From NCBI GenBank assembly GCA_900208305.1, contig OAPG01000003.1, positions 62,001 through 126,000 on the forward strand: a stretch of DNA of 64,000 nt, given 5' to 3'. Shown one piece after another: positions 40,751 to 52,142 of this stretch. How positions within the stretch are numbered: the first letter of the stretch is position 1; every line of letters starts with the position of its first letter. The notes under the pieces were generated by a model. It worked only from the letters and a program-made list of their open reading frames with translations. It made no database searches and was not told the DNA's origin. Made by a program: the position numbers and the translations under genes. The stretch is from Melanopsichium pennsylvanicum (lineage: Eukaryota > Basidiomycota > Ustilaginomycetes > Ustilaginales).

Positions 40751-41640
40751 TCAATGCACAAAAGGAGCAACAGCCATCTGCATCATCTTAAGGAACGATT
40801 CGTGCGTGCCCGTTTCGCTCATATGATCCATACCGTCCTGTCACCCAGCAAAGAATGAAACAAAAACTTCATGTTAGCTCTCATTGAACCATGTATATTG
40901 ACACCTCTTTTGCTGAATTGCGTTCTGATACTTACATTGATTATATAGAAAGGAAGGCTTTGCACACCATTCATGTCAGCTTGCTGCAACTTGTTCCCCA
41001 ATTCATATTCTAGAACATCAGACTTCAACCACTTTTGTGCCTCCTCTTGACTTTGAAACAGCCCAAACTCCTTGGCCACCCCCGCTAGATATGCATTCTC
41101 GCTCATGTCCTTGCTTTTCAAATGAAAATCTTCATAAAACCTATCCATCATCCTCGCTTGCAGCGTCTGCAGACATGCACTAGGATCATCTTTTGCCATA
41201 TTACCCTTCTGCTCATCCAATTGACTCGCCTTGAGTATCAGCCTATGTGCATTCCATGTAGCCCCAACCTTTCCTTCGCTCGTCCAATCAAATGGCGGCA
41301 TACACAGCTCTTGAGCTGCTGTCGAGATCTTTGCGTCAAAGGCGTCTAGGTTCGTGCCAAATTTGGACCCGTAGTAGAACTTTTTGGTAGGTGGTACATT
41401 TTTCTTGTACGGCGTGGTGTCAACAGCGTCGTAGTATTTCTCGGGCGTGTCGAAGTCTGTGCCGGGTAGGCGCGGGTCCAGGATATATGGTTCGATCTTG
41501 AGAATGGTAGAAACGTAAGGTGCAATCTGCGTTTTGTAGTCTTCAGAATCGAGGAACGCTTTGAGTCGACGAGATCCGATGAAGCACCACGGACAGATGA
41601 CATCTGTAACCACTTGAACTAGAAGTTCCGGCTTGCTCAT
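40751..41640 (-). CDS. DsbA-family thioredoxin-fold oxidoreductase, FrnE-like, two exons
   Basis: Predicted dithiol oxidoreductase or isomerase of the DSBA/FrnE group. Exon 1 is 41640-40936; intron 40935-40838 (98 bp, GTAAGT donor, GCTAAC branch site, CAG acceptor); exon 2 is 40837-40751. The product has 263 residues. The active site CPWC lies at residues 16-19 (VVTDVICPWCFIGSRRL) after beta-strand 1. Helical insert motifs GATWNAHRLILKA and AYLAGVAKEFGL match the family. Splicing turns SLPFYIIN into the usual C-terminal strand plus helix (DGMDHMSETGTHESFL), whereas reading through gives an unrelated tail. The ATG at 41700 is also in frame but would add 20 untypical residues. Confidence 0.85.
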
Positions 41641-44600
41641 CTCTGCGAATGTCGACTGTATGGTTATAAAGATGGACGAATCTTTTGGTGATCGTGTCAA
41701 AGCGACGTCGAGGGAGAGTGTTGATTGCCTATACAGCTTCGTCAGGAGGTCATGGTTGGCCCGAGCAGTAAAAGACCGCTTCTCAGCAATTTTGTTCGAT
41801 GTGGAGGCGGGAGAAGACCGATATCGGGAGTCACATGCGAGTTGTTTTCGATCCTAGACCATATGTTAGACCGAAAGTATCTAGCTTGGTTTTCTCGAAA
41901 ATTGCCTTTCACGCTCCTGTCACAGCCGTGCACAATTTGCCATGTGGGAGACAAGGTGCCGGTGTCTCAAATCGCACCGCCACACCATACACCAAGACAA
42001 TAGAGTCGAGATGGTCGCTAGCGGATTGCGTGTATGAGCCGCATCCATTACGCTGTTTTTCAGCCTGACCTGAACTTGATGTTGGACTCAGTCCGATTAA
42101 ACTTGCTCTTGGTCGATGAATGTGAGTTATGTCCCCGAACTGGGAAAACTGCTTTGACTAAAGCAAGGCATGACATGCCCAGGCTTTACTGTGTTAGAAT
42201 TCAGGGGTGACAACTTTGCAGGAGATGCACTAGCAAAAATTCTGTGTTGGTATACAGTTGGACGTTTGCGAGTCGCGTGCGTATGCAATGGGCGTTGCGC
42301 ATGCTTCTTCTTTCACGAGACATTTGCAAAATGCGGCTTCCGCGGTCTGCAGGCAGCGGGAAATGATGCTACAATCATCAGCATTGTCCGAACGAATTGC
42401 ACGAGCTGAACAAGGCCAGTTATTGTCCAGGCGAATTCTGGAAGTACTGCTCCGATCGCGAGGCTGTCGTAGAGATTCAAAGAATTCGAACAACGAAGTC
42501 CAGCTTTTCTTCGAGCTCGGGGCTCTTGATAGACGTACAGTATAATGGAGGTCCTTGGGAATAAAGTGGGTTTTGCGTCACTCGATAACTTGCGCAAAGG
42601 GGTCGTGGGCTGATCTTAACGCGCTAGCCATGGGCCAAGCAGCTCAAATTAGGGCTATCCGAGGGCGTAAGGGCCCGAGACTGGAAACCCGAATGCAAGG
42701 TACTTCTGGCATGCGTAGAATTGACTCAGTTCTGTCTTTGAAAATTAACATGTGAGCGTGATGATCAGCGTAGGGTTAGCCAATTCTGTGATAATCACAA
42801 TGCTAAGTGATACATTTTACGGTAGCTGGTGAAAGTGATGATACTCCCACCAACGATATTGAGTTGGGCGTGGGAGAATAATATTGGTGACGCTGAGTCA
42901 AGCATGATTGCCTCAGAGCTGGGCCACGTTGCGCAACTCTCAACGTAAAGCGATTAGATCATTCTGATATTTCTCTTGGACAATTCCGTACCAAGAGATC
43001 TCGCCTTTTACGCCTCAGTCATTCAACAATAGACTGCTTGAAAACTCCGATGTGCAAGGTAATACATGAAAGTCCTATGTCCATCAATTCTTGTATGACG
43101 TTGAAAAATCTCAATCTGGGTTGAGATGGGCAAGACACTATCAGACTCAGACTCGTGCAAATCATGGTTCGATCATGACGACCCTTCAGTAGCCGATGAT
43201 CGACAAATCTCGGTAGATCAAACTTTGACAAGCTCTCTGACATGGTCTTTATTTCTTGTCGACCCTTGGATACGGAGAAGTTTTTAAACAGAAAAGAAGT
43301 GGAAAATATGAGGAGAGCAACTTGACTGACAGGAACGTGGATCGTTGAAAATTAACAGATGCTGCAGTTTAAAATCTGGGATGCAGCTTTGTTCAGAAAC
43401 AACGGATTCAAAGTTCATCAATCTGCCGCGTGTCAAAATGTTATGCACTCGGGATGCTTTTTTGGTACCACGAATTCAACTCCGTGAAAGGTACCTGCCT
43501 ATCTCGTCTCAGCCAATGATACACTCGCGCGATGAGTTTCATGCTTCCCAACATAGCGAATAAGCGATGGCGTGCAACAGCCTGCCAAACAACCAACGTG
43601 GCCAGACCAACACGACCAATCCCTATTTCTGGCTCGGCCGATTCAAGTCTTGATTCTTCAACCTACTTAGATGAATGACGAGCTGCTAGGTTCCACGGAT
43701 ATGGCACAATATCGAGTTCCATTGTTCAACTTTACTTCCGAAAGCCATTCAAACAGGGCGGTTTCATAGTGATTTTATTGGTAGTGGGCGGATGTCAGGC
43801 GACCTGACGTGGTCACCACAAGGGGCCCACACTTGATCGCGGAAAGCTTCTATGAGCTTCTGAAACGTGGTTCCATTTCAAGACACTTGGCAACAGCACG
43901 CACACTCGCACTTGATTACTAGTGGTGGTACCGAATCGGCCAATAGGGAAAGATACACAAGGAACAAAGGTGACTGATCCTGTGGTCAGCTCGGCAAAAG
44001 AGCATGTCCAAAATTCTCCGACGCTTTTTTTCAGGGTGGGAACCCTTTCGCTCCTTTTTGGCGGCGTCTTCGCCAGCAGTCGCGGTCCTCCTTTGGCGTT
44101 CTCACTCCAGTAGGACATTGAGCGTAGCGATCAACGTCACGATGCCAAGTTCGGTGAAAGCGCACACTGAATAACATTCATGACAGAGGTCAAAGCGTCC
44201 GTATGGTGGACTGATTCAAGCTTCAATGTGTTCGGAACTAATTCCTGGAAACAATTGATGAGACAGAAAGGAAGAAAAATTGACGATGGTGGGAGTCGGT
44301 AGTAGCGCTGACCGAAACATTATTGTGCTGATTGTTGCTCGACAAGATTGCGAGGTTTCACAATCAAAAGTGCTGCTGCATCCCTCTTGTCGAGTACCGC
44401 TTTTTTCGAATCGCTTGTCACACGTCGCGACCAGCTCGAGATCTTCGGCTGGCTGGTCATGACACCTCTGCGCTGTTTGTCCTTTGCAGCTGAGCATCAC
44501 GCACGGTCTTATCGTACAGCGTCCACCCACTTTCATGATTGTGTCGACAGGCTGTCCTGGGTCGAATTGGTGCACCCTCTTTTTTGTGATTTACAATTGG

Positions 44601-45764
44601 GTGTCACAACAGGCTTCCGATTCGATGGTAGCTCGGCGCAATCTGAGCAAGCTTTCGAGATTCGCTGGGCCGCCGCTTGCGACTCTTGAAACTCTGATGT
44701 TGAGCCCTGGGAACCCTCCGTCGTGGGATCAACAGATATGTTCGCCGAGGTATAAGAAGTAGGCATTTCCAAGCCATCCTTCCTATGGTTGTGCTAAGCC
44801 TCAGCTCCTCCAATCCATGATCCTTGCCCACTACCTTTACTATCATCTAGCTGCCAATACAATTGCAACTCACTAATCCCGGACACTCACTAATCCCGGA
44901 CAAGGACACGATACACGATTCCTATTCCTCTTAAATCTCACTCCGACAGCGATTCAACGTTGAGAAGACAAAGCCTTCCTGTCCTGTCCTTGCGTCGCAT
45001 CAGCATCACCATCCGACGACTCTTGGCCTCACCTAATACGTTTTGACTTTTGGGTCTCTGCCTTTGACTCTATCAAGACGCGTTACGCCCTCCGTGCTGC
45101 GCATTCTCGTGCACGCCATTCCTCTCCACTTTCCTAATAATCCAAAATTTCCGGAAGTGAAAAAGAAAATTCAAAATCTTACCCTTTCGTCATCGAGCTG
45201 CTGCTGATGGTGCATTTTTATTGATTTTTTCGAAAGCTCTTTTTTGGACACAAAATCACTCTGTCGATCCTCAGCCACGATCCGAACTTTCTCTTCTCAC
45301 ACGAGCCTTTCTCTGGATCGCCCTCACATCAGCCGAGCTTTGCACCTGCATAAGCTTGCATGCACTTCTTTTCAGCCCGTTCATCTTTCTCTCTTTCTAT
45401 CTCTCTTTCTCTCTCGCTTCCTGCATTCCCGACCTGCTTTTCGTGGCTTTCAAACGGTGCCAATTTTTAAGATCTCAGCTTCTGCAAGACTAGCTTACAT
45501 TTGCAGCTTCAATCTGCTCAAAGCGGCGGTAATCGACCGCTCTGCTTTGCATTCCCTTCCAATCACTTAAGCACATACGATTCGGTACGCCGCATCCGAG
45601 CCTAGCCTATGGGGCCCCTTGCTGGTCTAGAGCCAAGCCCATTGTCCAACGTTACATCGCAACTCCCGTGCTACTCTAGCATCCAAAAGTTGCCCCACTT
45701 GGTAGCCTTGACAGCAGCTGCTTACCTTTGACCTGTGTAAGACTCGTGATAGCTCCCATTCAGT
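41641..45764. other. 4.1-kb stretch without a recognisable gene
   Basis: Only short, overlapping frames on both strands, none with a domain, signal peptide or splice-supported extension (the longest, at 43813-44118 and 44216-44575 on the minus strand, have no gene-like features). CpG content is normal, unlike the decayed repeats. Bases 44868-44901 are a perfect tandem duplication of a 17-bp unit. From about 45200 the sequence becomes a pyrimidine-rich leader for the acyltransferase gene. Confidence 0.55.
44868..44901 (+). repeat. Perfect 17-bp tandem duplication
   Basis: ACTCACTAATCCCGGAC twice with no spacer, 0.86 kb upstream of the acyltransferase ATG. A possible paired regulator site or a recent slippage. 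Confidence 0.8.
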
Positions 45765-48170
45765 ATGAAGTTTGCCCTCCCGCAATCTCCCCAGTCGTCT
45801 TCTTCTGCCCATATACCTACCTTTGATCGCGTTCGCAAGTACCGTCTTCCACCTACTTCTCATCATTCTTCCATCCAAGCTACTGACGAAGTGTTTGGCA
45901 GTCCTCGCACAAGTACTCAGGTCAAGCAAGCATATCTCAACTCGCACACCGATACCTACATCGAGAGCCAAGCCGAAACATTCAGCTCATCGTCCCCGCA
46001 CCACTGTCTTCCGCAACACGACGACTCGAGTACAGCTCCAACGCCATCTCTTGTTCGATCATCCATCAGCACACCTTCGTCCTCAGCGTACAGTACCTCG
46101 GCTCGAGCAAACAAGCACCCATCACCCAAGTTGACTCGCTCTCCTCCCAAAGTCTTTGGCGAACTCACAATGACCGAGGCTGACACTGCTCCAAAACACG
46201 GTCGAGGCACCGCTGCCGAGCAAGGCGCTGCTCTCCGTGCAGCCGCTGACCGCGAAGTAGGACGATCCTCCATGTCCGAACATGTACATGCTCGCAAGAC
46301 CAAGAGCTCCCATCGCTCTTCCCGTCGTACCAGCGCTCAAGATTCACCCGCTTATTCCCCTCGCTCAGCCCATGAAGCTCTGCCCGAAGATGAAGAGCTT
46401 CCCCGCAGGTCTTCTCGTCGTACTTCTAAGCGCTACAGCCGCCACGTTGATCCTATCTCCAAGGCCGAGGAGCCTATCGACGAAAAGAGAATAGCCGGAA
46501 CGGCTGCAGCTCAGGGTGCTGCTTTCCGCAGAGGCGAAGAGCCCAAGCTGCCCACTAAAGACCAGACCAGAGAGGCTCGCGAGCGTCACTTACGTGCGGC
46601 ATACGGCGAAACTCCCAAACTCGGAAAGGGTTCTCCTCAAAAGCCTCCCGTCTACCCCATGACTGGTATCGACAATCTTGCGCTCTTGATGGAAGATGAC
46701 TCGTACACCACCTCGTGCTTCTCCATCTACATGTTCAAGACTGAGCTTGATCTCGAGACAGTCGAGAATTTCTTCGAGGTTCTTGCCGAGACCTACCCCA
46801 AGTACCGCTACGTTGTTGACCTCGATCCCAAGCTCTCCAAGAAGAAGGAAAAGGAGACCCTCAGGGGCGCTCCCGGCACTTCGCCTCCTCGTGACCAGTC
46901 TGATGCAGGCCGTCGAACCAGGTATGGCAAGGGACTAAAGGCAGGCTCGCTCTTCTCTCCTGCACGATGGAGATATGTGCCCGACTTCGATATCAAAGAG
47001 AACATCGAGCATGTCGCTCAGCGCTCCGGCGATGGAGACGACGAGGCCCTCAACAAGCTCGCTGGACACTTCCTTGGTCGCCACTACGATTACTCGAAGC
47101 CCATTTGGGAAGCTATGGTGGTCAATGGTCTCAACACCTTTGATGGCGGTCGCAGCGCCCTCATGATCAAGATCCACCACTGCTTTTCAGATGGTCAGGG
47201 TATGATTCAGAGCTACCATGCTGCTCTTGGTGCACTCGAGCAGGGCATCGGCATTCGCGATATTCAGCGAAACGTCGACTCCAACACTTCCACCAACAAG
47301 AGGCCCGGTCAGCGCGAGGACAAGCCAACCGCATGGGGCACCATCCAGCACGCTTTCCACTTGGTTCGCGGTCTCTACTTCCGTAGCCGCAAGTCTTTCC
47401 TCTACCAGGAGAAGCGTCCGCGCGCCCTCGGCAGGCTGTACTGCCACAGCCAGGGTATCAACATGAACGACATCAAGATGATCCGCAAGGCCTATGGCAG
47501 CAAAAAGCTCAACCTAACCCTAAACGATGTTGCTCTTGCCATCCTCGCTCGTGCGCTTCGTATCGCTTCAGAGCGAGTCGACCCTAGCAGGAGACACAAG
47601 GACAAGCGAGTGGCTATTTTCGTCCCCATCTCCGTCCGCAAGAAGGGCAACTGGTCGCTCAGCAACGCCACCACGGGCTCCATTGCCTGGCTACGGTTCG
47701 AGAAGGAGGAGAAACCCGACTTTGAAGCTCAGTTAGCTCAGGTTCACCGAGAGATGGGTCGCGTAAAGAAGTCATACGGTCCCAAGATTCTGTACAAGAC
47801 CTTCAACTCATTCTGCAAGCATCGCATCACCTACCTTCCAAACTACCCCTTGCTTCGACAGTTCTATTATCGAGCCTTCAAAGAGTATCACGTGGCCACC
47901 AACGTACCCGGCCCTCCCAAGCCGGTCAAATTTGGTGAGCATGAAGCATACAGCTACCACGTGCTCCCTCCCTCGAGTCCGGGCAAGTCGACCATGGCTA
48001 TCGGCATGATCTCGTATGCCAACGACTTCTCCCTGGCAGTGTCTTGCGATGACGTGCCCGAGTTCCAGCATCTTGCAAAGGAGATCTGCAAAGCTTTCCA
48101 GGATGCGGCTGAGCAGATCATCGACGCTGCGAATAAGAAGGCACAAGGCAACAAAGAGGCGGCTCATTGA
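45765..48170 (+). CDS. WS/DGAT-type acyltransferase (wax ester synthase/diacylglycerol acyltransferase family)
   Basis: Acyl-CoA-dependent acyltransferase making neutral lipids. After about 290 low-complexity residues, in which GTAA(E/A)QGAA(L/F)R occurs twice, the catalytic domain starts at MTGIDNLALLMED. The active-site motif HHCFSDG lies near residue 475 (KIHHCFSDGQGMI). Family motifs follow near the C-terminus: VPISVRKKGNWSLSN, YHVATNVPGPPKPV and DFSLAVSCDD. The 801 residues end at a TGA (48168-48170), but the same frame stays open for 268 further codons (next entry). Without that tail this ORF has no obvious membrane segment. The leader upstream is pyrimidine-rich. The substrate class (wax ester, triacylglycerol or other) is not decided. 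Confidence 0.88.
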   Translation: MKFALPQSPQSSSSAHIPTFDRVRKYRLPPTSHHSSIQATDEVFGSPRTSTQVKQAYLNSHTDTYIESQAETFSSSSPHHCLPQHDDSSTAPTPSLVRSSISTPSSSAYSTSARANKHPSPKLTRSPPKVFGELTMTEADTAPKHGRGTAAEQGAALRAAADREVGRSSMSEHVHARKTKSSHRSSRRTSAQDSPAYSPRSAHEALPEDEELPRRSSRRTSKRYSRHVDPISKAEEPIDEKRIAGTAAAQGAAFRRGEEPKLPTKDQTREARERHLRAAYGETPKLGKGSPQKPPVYPMTGIDNLALLMEDDSYTTSCFSIYMFKTELDLETVENFFEVLAETYPKYRYVVDLDPKLSKKKEKETLRGAPGTSPPRDQSDAGRRTRYGKGLKAGSLFSPARWRYVPDFDIKENIEHVAQRSGDGDDEALNKLAGHFLGRHYDYSKPIWEAMVVNGLNTFDGGRSALMIKIHHCFSDGQGMIQSYHAALGALEQGIGIRDIQRNVDSNTSTNKRPGQREDKPTAWGTIQHAFHLVRGLYFRSRKSFLYQEKRPRALGRLYCHSQGINMNDIKMIRKAYGSKKLNLTLNDVALAILARALRIASERVDPSRRHKDKRVAIFVPISVRKKGNWSLSNATTGSIAWLRFEKEEKPDFEAQLAQVHREMGRVKKSYGPKILYKTFNSFCKHRITYLPNYPLLRQFYYRAFKEYHVATNVPGPPKPVKFGEHEAYSYHVLPPSSPGKSTMAIGMISYANDFSLAVSCDDVPEFQHLAKEICKAFQDAAEQIIDAANKKAQGNKEAAH

Positions 48171-48974
48171 GGCCGAGGCTGTTCCGTCGGCGACCTCACT
48201 CGCTCCAAACGGGATGAGGTCGGTGTGAGGAAGAACAGCTCAGGCAAAGATTCCATGGCTGAACAAACCCTGGTTTCATCGCTGCCGTCCGCACTGATGG
48301 CAGAGCAGTCAGAGGATGAGATGAAAGAGAAAGAGGGGGCAAGGATGGCAAGCTTGAGTTCCTCACCTTCTCGACACTCAGGTTTGCTTGCTTGTCCTGC
48401 TGCGCGAGGCTTCAGTGAGATGTTTGGTTTGTTCTTTGATCACAAGGACCGCTCGGAAGATGGTCATCATCACTTGACCGCAAGTGATAGCGATTCGGCC
48501 CCTACCAGTCACCAAGTATATCCGTGGGCGTCGGCTGCCGCGACACCGTTATCGACACCACCGAGCTCGGTCGCACACGGTGATCTCAGTCCCGAATCCC
48601 ATCGAACGCCCAAGAAGAAGCGACTTTCGTGGTTGGGCTCCACAACAGCATCGCATTGGCACTCGCACCTAGCATCAACTTCATCCTCCACCGAGGCATT
48701 TTCGTCTTGTCCCATCCGCCGAACACAATTCCACTCTCGCACTTCTTCATGGAATTCATCATCAGCCTGCTCGAAGGAACACACAGCAAAAACGGAAGAA
48801 GGCAGCGGCAAAAGCAAGAAGCCGGTTGATCGCAATGCCGGTGCTGCTTCACTAGTTCCGAACGCACAGTTCTTGGGACTCATGCTGCTCATGATCTTGC
48901 TCATCTCTTCAGCGCTGATCAAGGTGCTTTCTGTGTTGCTGTTCCTCACAATCTTTGCGTTGGATGATGTCTGA
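48171..48974 (+). CDS. In-frame extension of the acyltransferase frame, with C-terminal membrane segment
   Basis: Directly after the acyltransferase TGA, the identical frame runs 267 codons to a TGA at 48972-48974. The first ATG is at 48255. The protein is Ser/His-rich and disordered, then ends in a strong hydrophobic segment (FLGLMLLMILLISSALIKVL continuing to IFALDD), as in a tail anchor. Three readings are possible: a separate small gene starting at 48255 (only 84 bp from the previous stop, tight for a eukaryote); the true C-terminus of the acyltransferase, reached by stop readthrough or removal of the TGA in an unseen intron; or a recently broken gene. The context CAT TGA GGC is not the known leaky TGA CTA. 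I see no good splice pair around the stop. Confidence 0.5.
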   Translation, partial: GRGCSVGDLTRSKRDEVGVRKNSSGKDSMAEQTLVSSLPSALMAEQSEDEMKEKEGARMASLSSSPSRHSGLLACPAARGFSEMFGLFFDHKDRSEDGHHHLTASDSDSAPTSHQVYPWASAAATPLSTPPSSVAHGDLSPESHRTPKKKRLSWLGSTTASHWHSHLASTSSSTEAFSSCPIRRTQFHSRTSSWNSSSACSKEHTAKTEEGSGKSKKPVDRNAGAASLVPNAQFLGLMLLMILLISSALIKVLSVLLFLTIFALDDV

Positions 48975-50165
48975 TGGTTCTCATATATAGTCCTTTTTTT
49001 ATACCCGAATTTCGTTTCGTAGCTCATATACTTTATACATCAACACTTTGCACACACTTTGACGACTAATTTGGTCATAAATCTTACAATCATTGCTGTA
49101 TGATCGGCGTGTGTCTGACGAGAAGCGAGCTCCAAAGTGAGCATGAGCGTGTACAAATGTTTTACAATGGGTCCTTTTGTTGCGGTGTGCGGGTAGTGAT
49201 TGCGGAACGAAGTGACATGCCGTTGTCAGAGTGACACGGTGAGGCCCCAAATGGAGAACAGTAGACTTTGCGACACACTGCTGAATGGGGGGGGGGGTGT
49301 ATTGGATACTCAGAGCGAGACTGACCTAGAGGCGAAAGAGATGTATGTGGCTTGGAAGGGTGAAAGGAATTTTCTTTTTCCGCCCACACTGCTTGTCACG
49401 TTCCTCAAATTTATCGGCTAAGGTGTAAAAAGGAACCCTCTGGCGCCTTTCGGACGCGCTAGTCGACGCGTAAATTTTAGAGTCCAACACTTGTCGCTTT
49501 GTGCTTTTGGAATGCCTCACTCTTTTCCTAATTTCTTTTTTACAGCATATCAGGTGTTGATCCGCATGCTAGCTCTCACTTCTGACAGGAGGGTTATGCT
49601 TAGGTCGCATTCCTTGCGCCTCCTGAGGGCAAGCTTGTGCCACATGCTGGTAAAAGCCGTTGAATTTCTCATACCAATTAACCTTTGGTGCAATGTACAT
49701 GACTTTACTGTACAGTAACAGTAGATCAACACAGTCCGCCTGGCGCACCCACGCAGTCTCTTGGCGAGGTTGAGTATGCAAAAAGGTCCCACCGCAGAGC
49801 TTGATCCTCGGTACTCCTGTTGACAGTCTAGCTTCATTCTCGGTGCTCTTATTGACAGTTTAGCTTAGTCCTCGGTGCTCCTCATGGCTATTTAGCTTGA
49901 TCCTCTGTAGTCTGAGAATTTGTCATAGAGTCTTTCTGGGTGGGTAAGGAAACTGTTGGCTTTCGCCCCTCCGGTCCTTTTCGTCTCTTTCGTTTTTGAC
50001 CCTTGCTCTTTCTCTTCATTACCAAGCATCTAACCTATATAGTCACCTTCCCATTCAGCCCTCGGAATACATCAGACGCAGCATCAATCGCTCCCATTAC
50101 CTGACCCTTTACACCTGACCCGACCCAGCAGTGCATATCTTTCGAACTGGCGAGATCTTGCCGCC
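48975..50165. other. Intergenic, no gene seen
   Basis: About 1.2 kb with short frames only. It includes a run of ten G (about 49288-49297) and three spaced copies of a (T)AGCTTxxTCCTCxGTxxTC motif (about 49799, 49862 and 49896) upstream of the mannosidase. Confidence 0.55.
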
Positions 50166-51956
50166 ATGCTCACAAACACCTTTGCCACTTTCCTCGTGGC
50201 CCTTATCATCACTCCTTTCCTCGCCTCCGCTGTTACAATCCAGAAGCCGGGGCTCGCTCAATCAGCCACGTCCAAGGATCGAGCTTCCCAGATCGCTTCC
50301 GTCTACCGAAAATCGTACAGCGCCTATCTGAGGTACGCGTCTGGCCATGACGCCCTTCTGCCCCTCAGCGATGGGTCCACCGACCCATTTGGCGGATGGG
50401 GTGCCTCGGTCGTCGACTCACTCAGCACCTCGTTTTTGATGGGTCACAAGGACCTGTATGACTCGGGCGTAGAGTATGCCAAGAAGATCGACTTTACCAA
50501 GACTTCAAGCGAAAGCATTTCGTTGTTTGAGACAAACATTAGATATCTCGCAGGATTGATCAGCGCGTACGAACTGGGAGGCAAGAAGGAGTAAAAGCTA
50601 ATAGATCAGGCCAAGATTATTGGAGAACACCTTGCTACGGGATGGCTTGGAGACAACAAGCTTCCGTGCAATACGTTGAAGTGGAACAATCTTGCCGCGC
50701 CCGACCATTGTACCTCGTCTTCAATTGCTGAAGCTGGAACGCTGATTCTTGAGATGGACCGACTTTCCAAGTACACTGGCGATTCTAAGTACCTTGAGCT
50801 CGCGAAGAAGGCCATGAAAACAATCGCACAAAGTAAAGCAGTTTTCCCAGGACTCTTCGCTCAGGTCTACGATCCGGCTACTGGGCAGTCTACCGATGAC
50901 TATGTTACCTGGGGAGGCGGAAGCGACTCGTTCTTGGAGTACCTCATCAAGTATGCTTACCTCATTGGTGACGATCAAGATGTCTGGATCCCAACTTGGG
51001 TGAATAGCATTTCGTCGTCTATCAGGCATCTGGTAGAGCATCCAGAGGGAACGCAGCAGAGCCAGCTGACCTACCTTGGCGACTACAGCGCGAGCAACGG
51101 CGGCAATCTTCCTCGTTGGTCCCACCTCGGTTGCTTTGCTGGAGGCAACTGGATTCTTGGAGCCAAGATGATTGGCAATAACGCTTTCGATGAGTACGGA
51201 CAGGCACTCGTTGCTGGCTGTGCAAACACGTATACCTCGTCGCCATCCGGCATTGGACCGGAATCTTTTGTGTTTATTGGAGAGGGCAACAATACCAATG
51301 GAATCAAGATCAACGATGCAGCCTTCTACAGGAAGCACGGCTTCGACTTTGAAGTGGTGCAGTACATTCTTCGCCCCGAAGTCATGGAGTCTGTATTTTA
51401 CGCCTACCGTACAACCGGCGATACCAAGTGGCAAGACATTGCCTGGTCCGCCTGGAAGAGCATCTACAAAAATTGTCTGGTGAAGCAGAATGGAGCATTG
51501 GCAGCACTGGCCAATGTGAATGCCACCAATCCGACCAAGCTCGACGACAGCGAATCGTTCGTGTATGCAGAGACGTTCAAGTATCTGTATCTGATTTTTG
51601 CCGATCCACAGGTTGCCGATCTCGACAAGTACGTGTTCAACACGGAAGCTCATCCTTTCCTGGTGGACAGTCCGCAGAAGGCTAGCTACGATGCGCCCGA
51701 GATTAGCGTCAAGCCATTGGGAGAACCAGGGCCAAAGAAGACCCAACCGGTTCAACCAAGTCGATCCAAAGATGGTATCCCGGTTCCGCTCTTCAGTGGT
51801 TTGCCAGGGCTCAAGGTACCCCAAGGTGTAGGTGGAGAGAACACGCTGGGTAACATGATGGGGATGCTCAAGAAGAGGAGTAACGGTGGTGACATCAGAG
51901 GCCGTCGTGGGTTGGCCAAGAAGAGGCAGCTTGATGACGATGAGCAGGCAAACTAG
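50166..51956 (+). pseudogene. GH47 alpha-1,2-mannosidase interrupted by one in-frame TAA
   Basis: Class I mannosidase of N-glycan trimming or secretion. A signal peptide (MLTNTFATFLVALIITPFLA) is followed by GH47 blocks: GHDALLPLSDG, DPFGGWGASVVDSL, ETNIRYLAGLISAYELGG, SIAEAGTLILEMDRLSKYTG, YVTWGGGSDSFLEYLIKYAY, GGNLPRWSHLGCFAGG, ILRPEVMESVFYAYRTTGD and ESFVYAETFKYLYLIF. Everything is in one frame except a TAA at 50592-50594 between GGKKE and KLIDQAKIIGEHL, both conserved coding sequence, so an intron is unlikely (no frame-keeping donor/acceptor pair). The first part is 142 codons and the rest is 454 codons to a TAG. Beyond the stop no decay is visible, so the lesion is recent, tolerated by readthrough, or a sequence error. 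The tail after the GH47 domain is Gly/Lys/Arg-rich. Confidence 0.85.
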
Positions 51957-52142
51957 GGTGGTGGCTTTTGATACTTTGGTGTTTCATGTGCTCTCTGTTC
52001 ATGTGTTTGATGCTTTGCTATGTTTTTTTCATGCGCGCATGTATTGCGTTTCAAGGTTTGCTCAGTGCATTGTTTGCATCCCGATGCTTTTGCGTGTGTC
52101 ACCACTGTGCCCATTACATTTGCTTGGATTGGATTTGTGTGA

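Noticed and set aside
43813..44575. Small minus-strand frames (101 and 119 codons) as secreted proteins
   Set aside because: No signal peptide, no spaced Cys pattern, no splice-supported extension.
50591..50660. Intron that would remove the TAA from the mannosidase
   Set aside because: A GTAAAA donor and a CTAAT exist, but the nearest acceptors change the frame and would delete conserved GH47 sequence.
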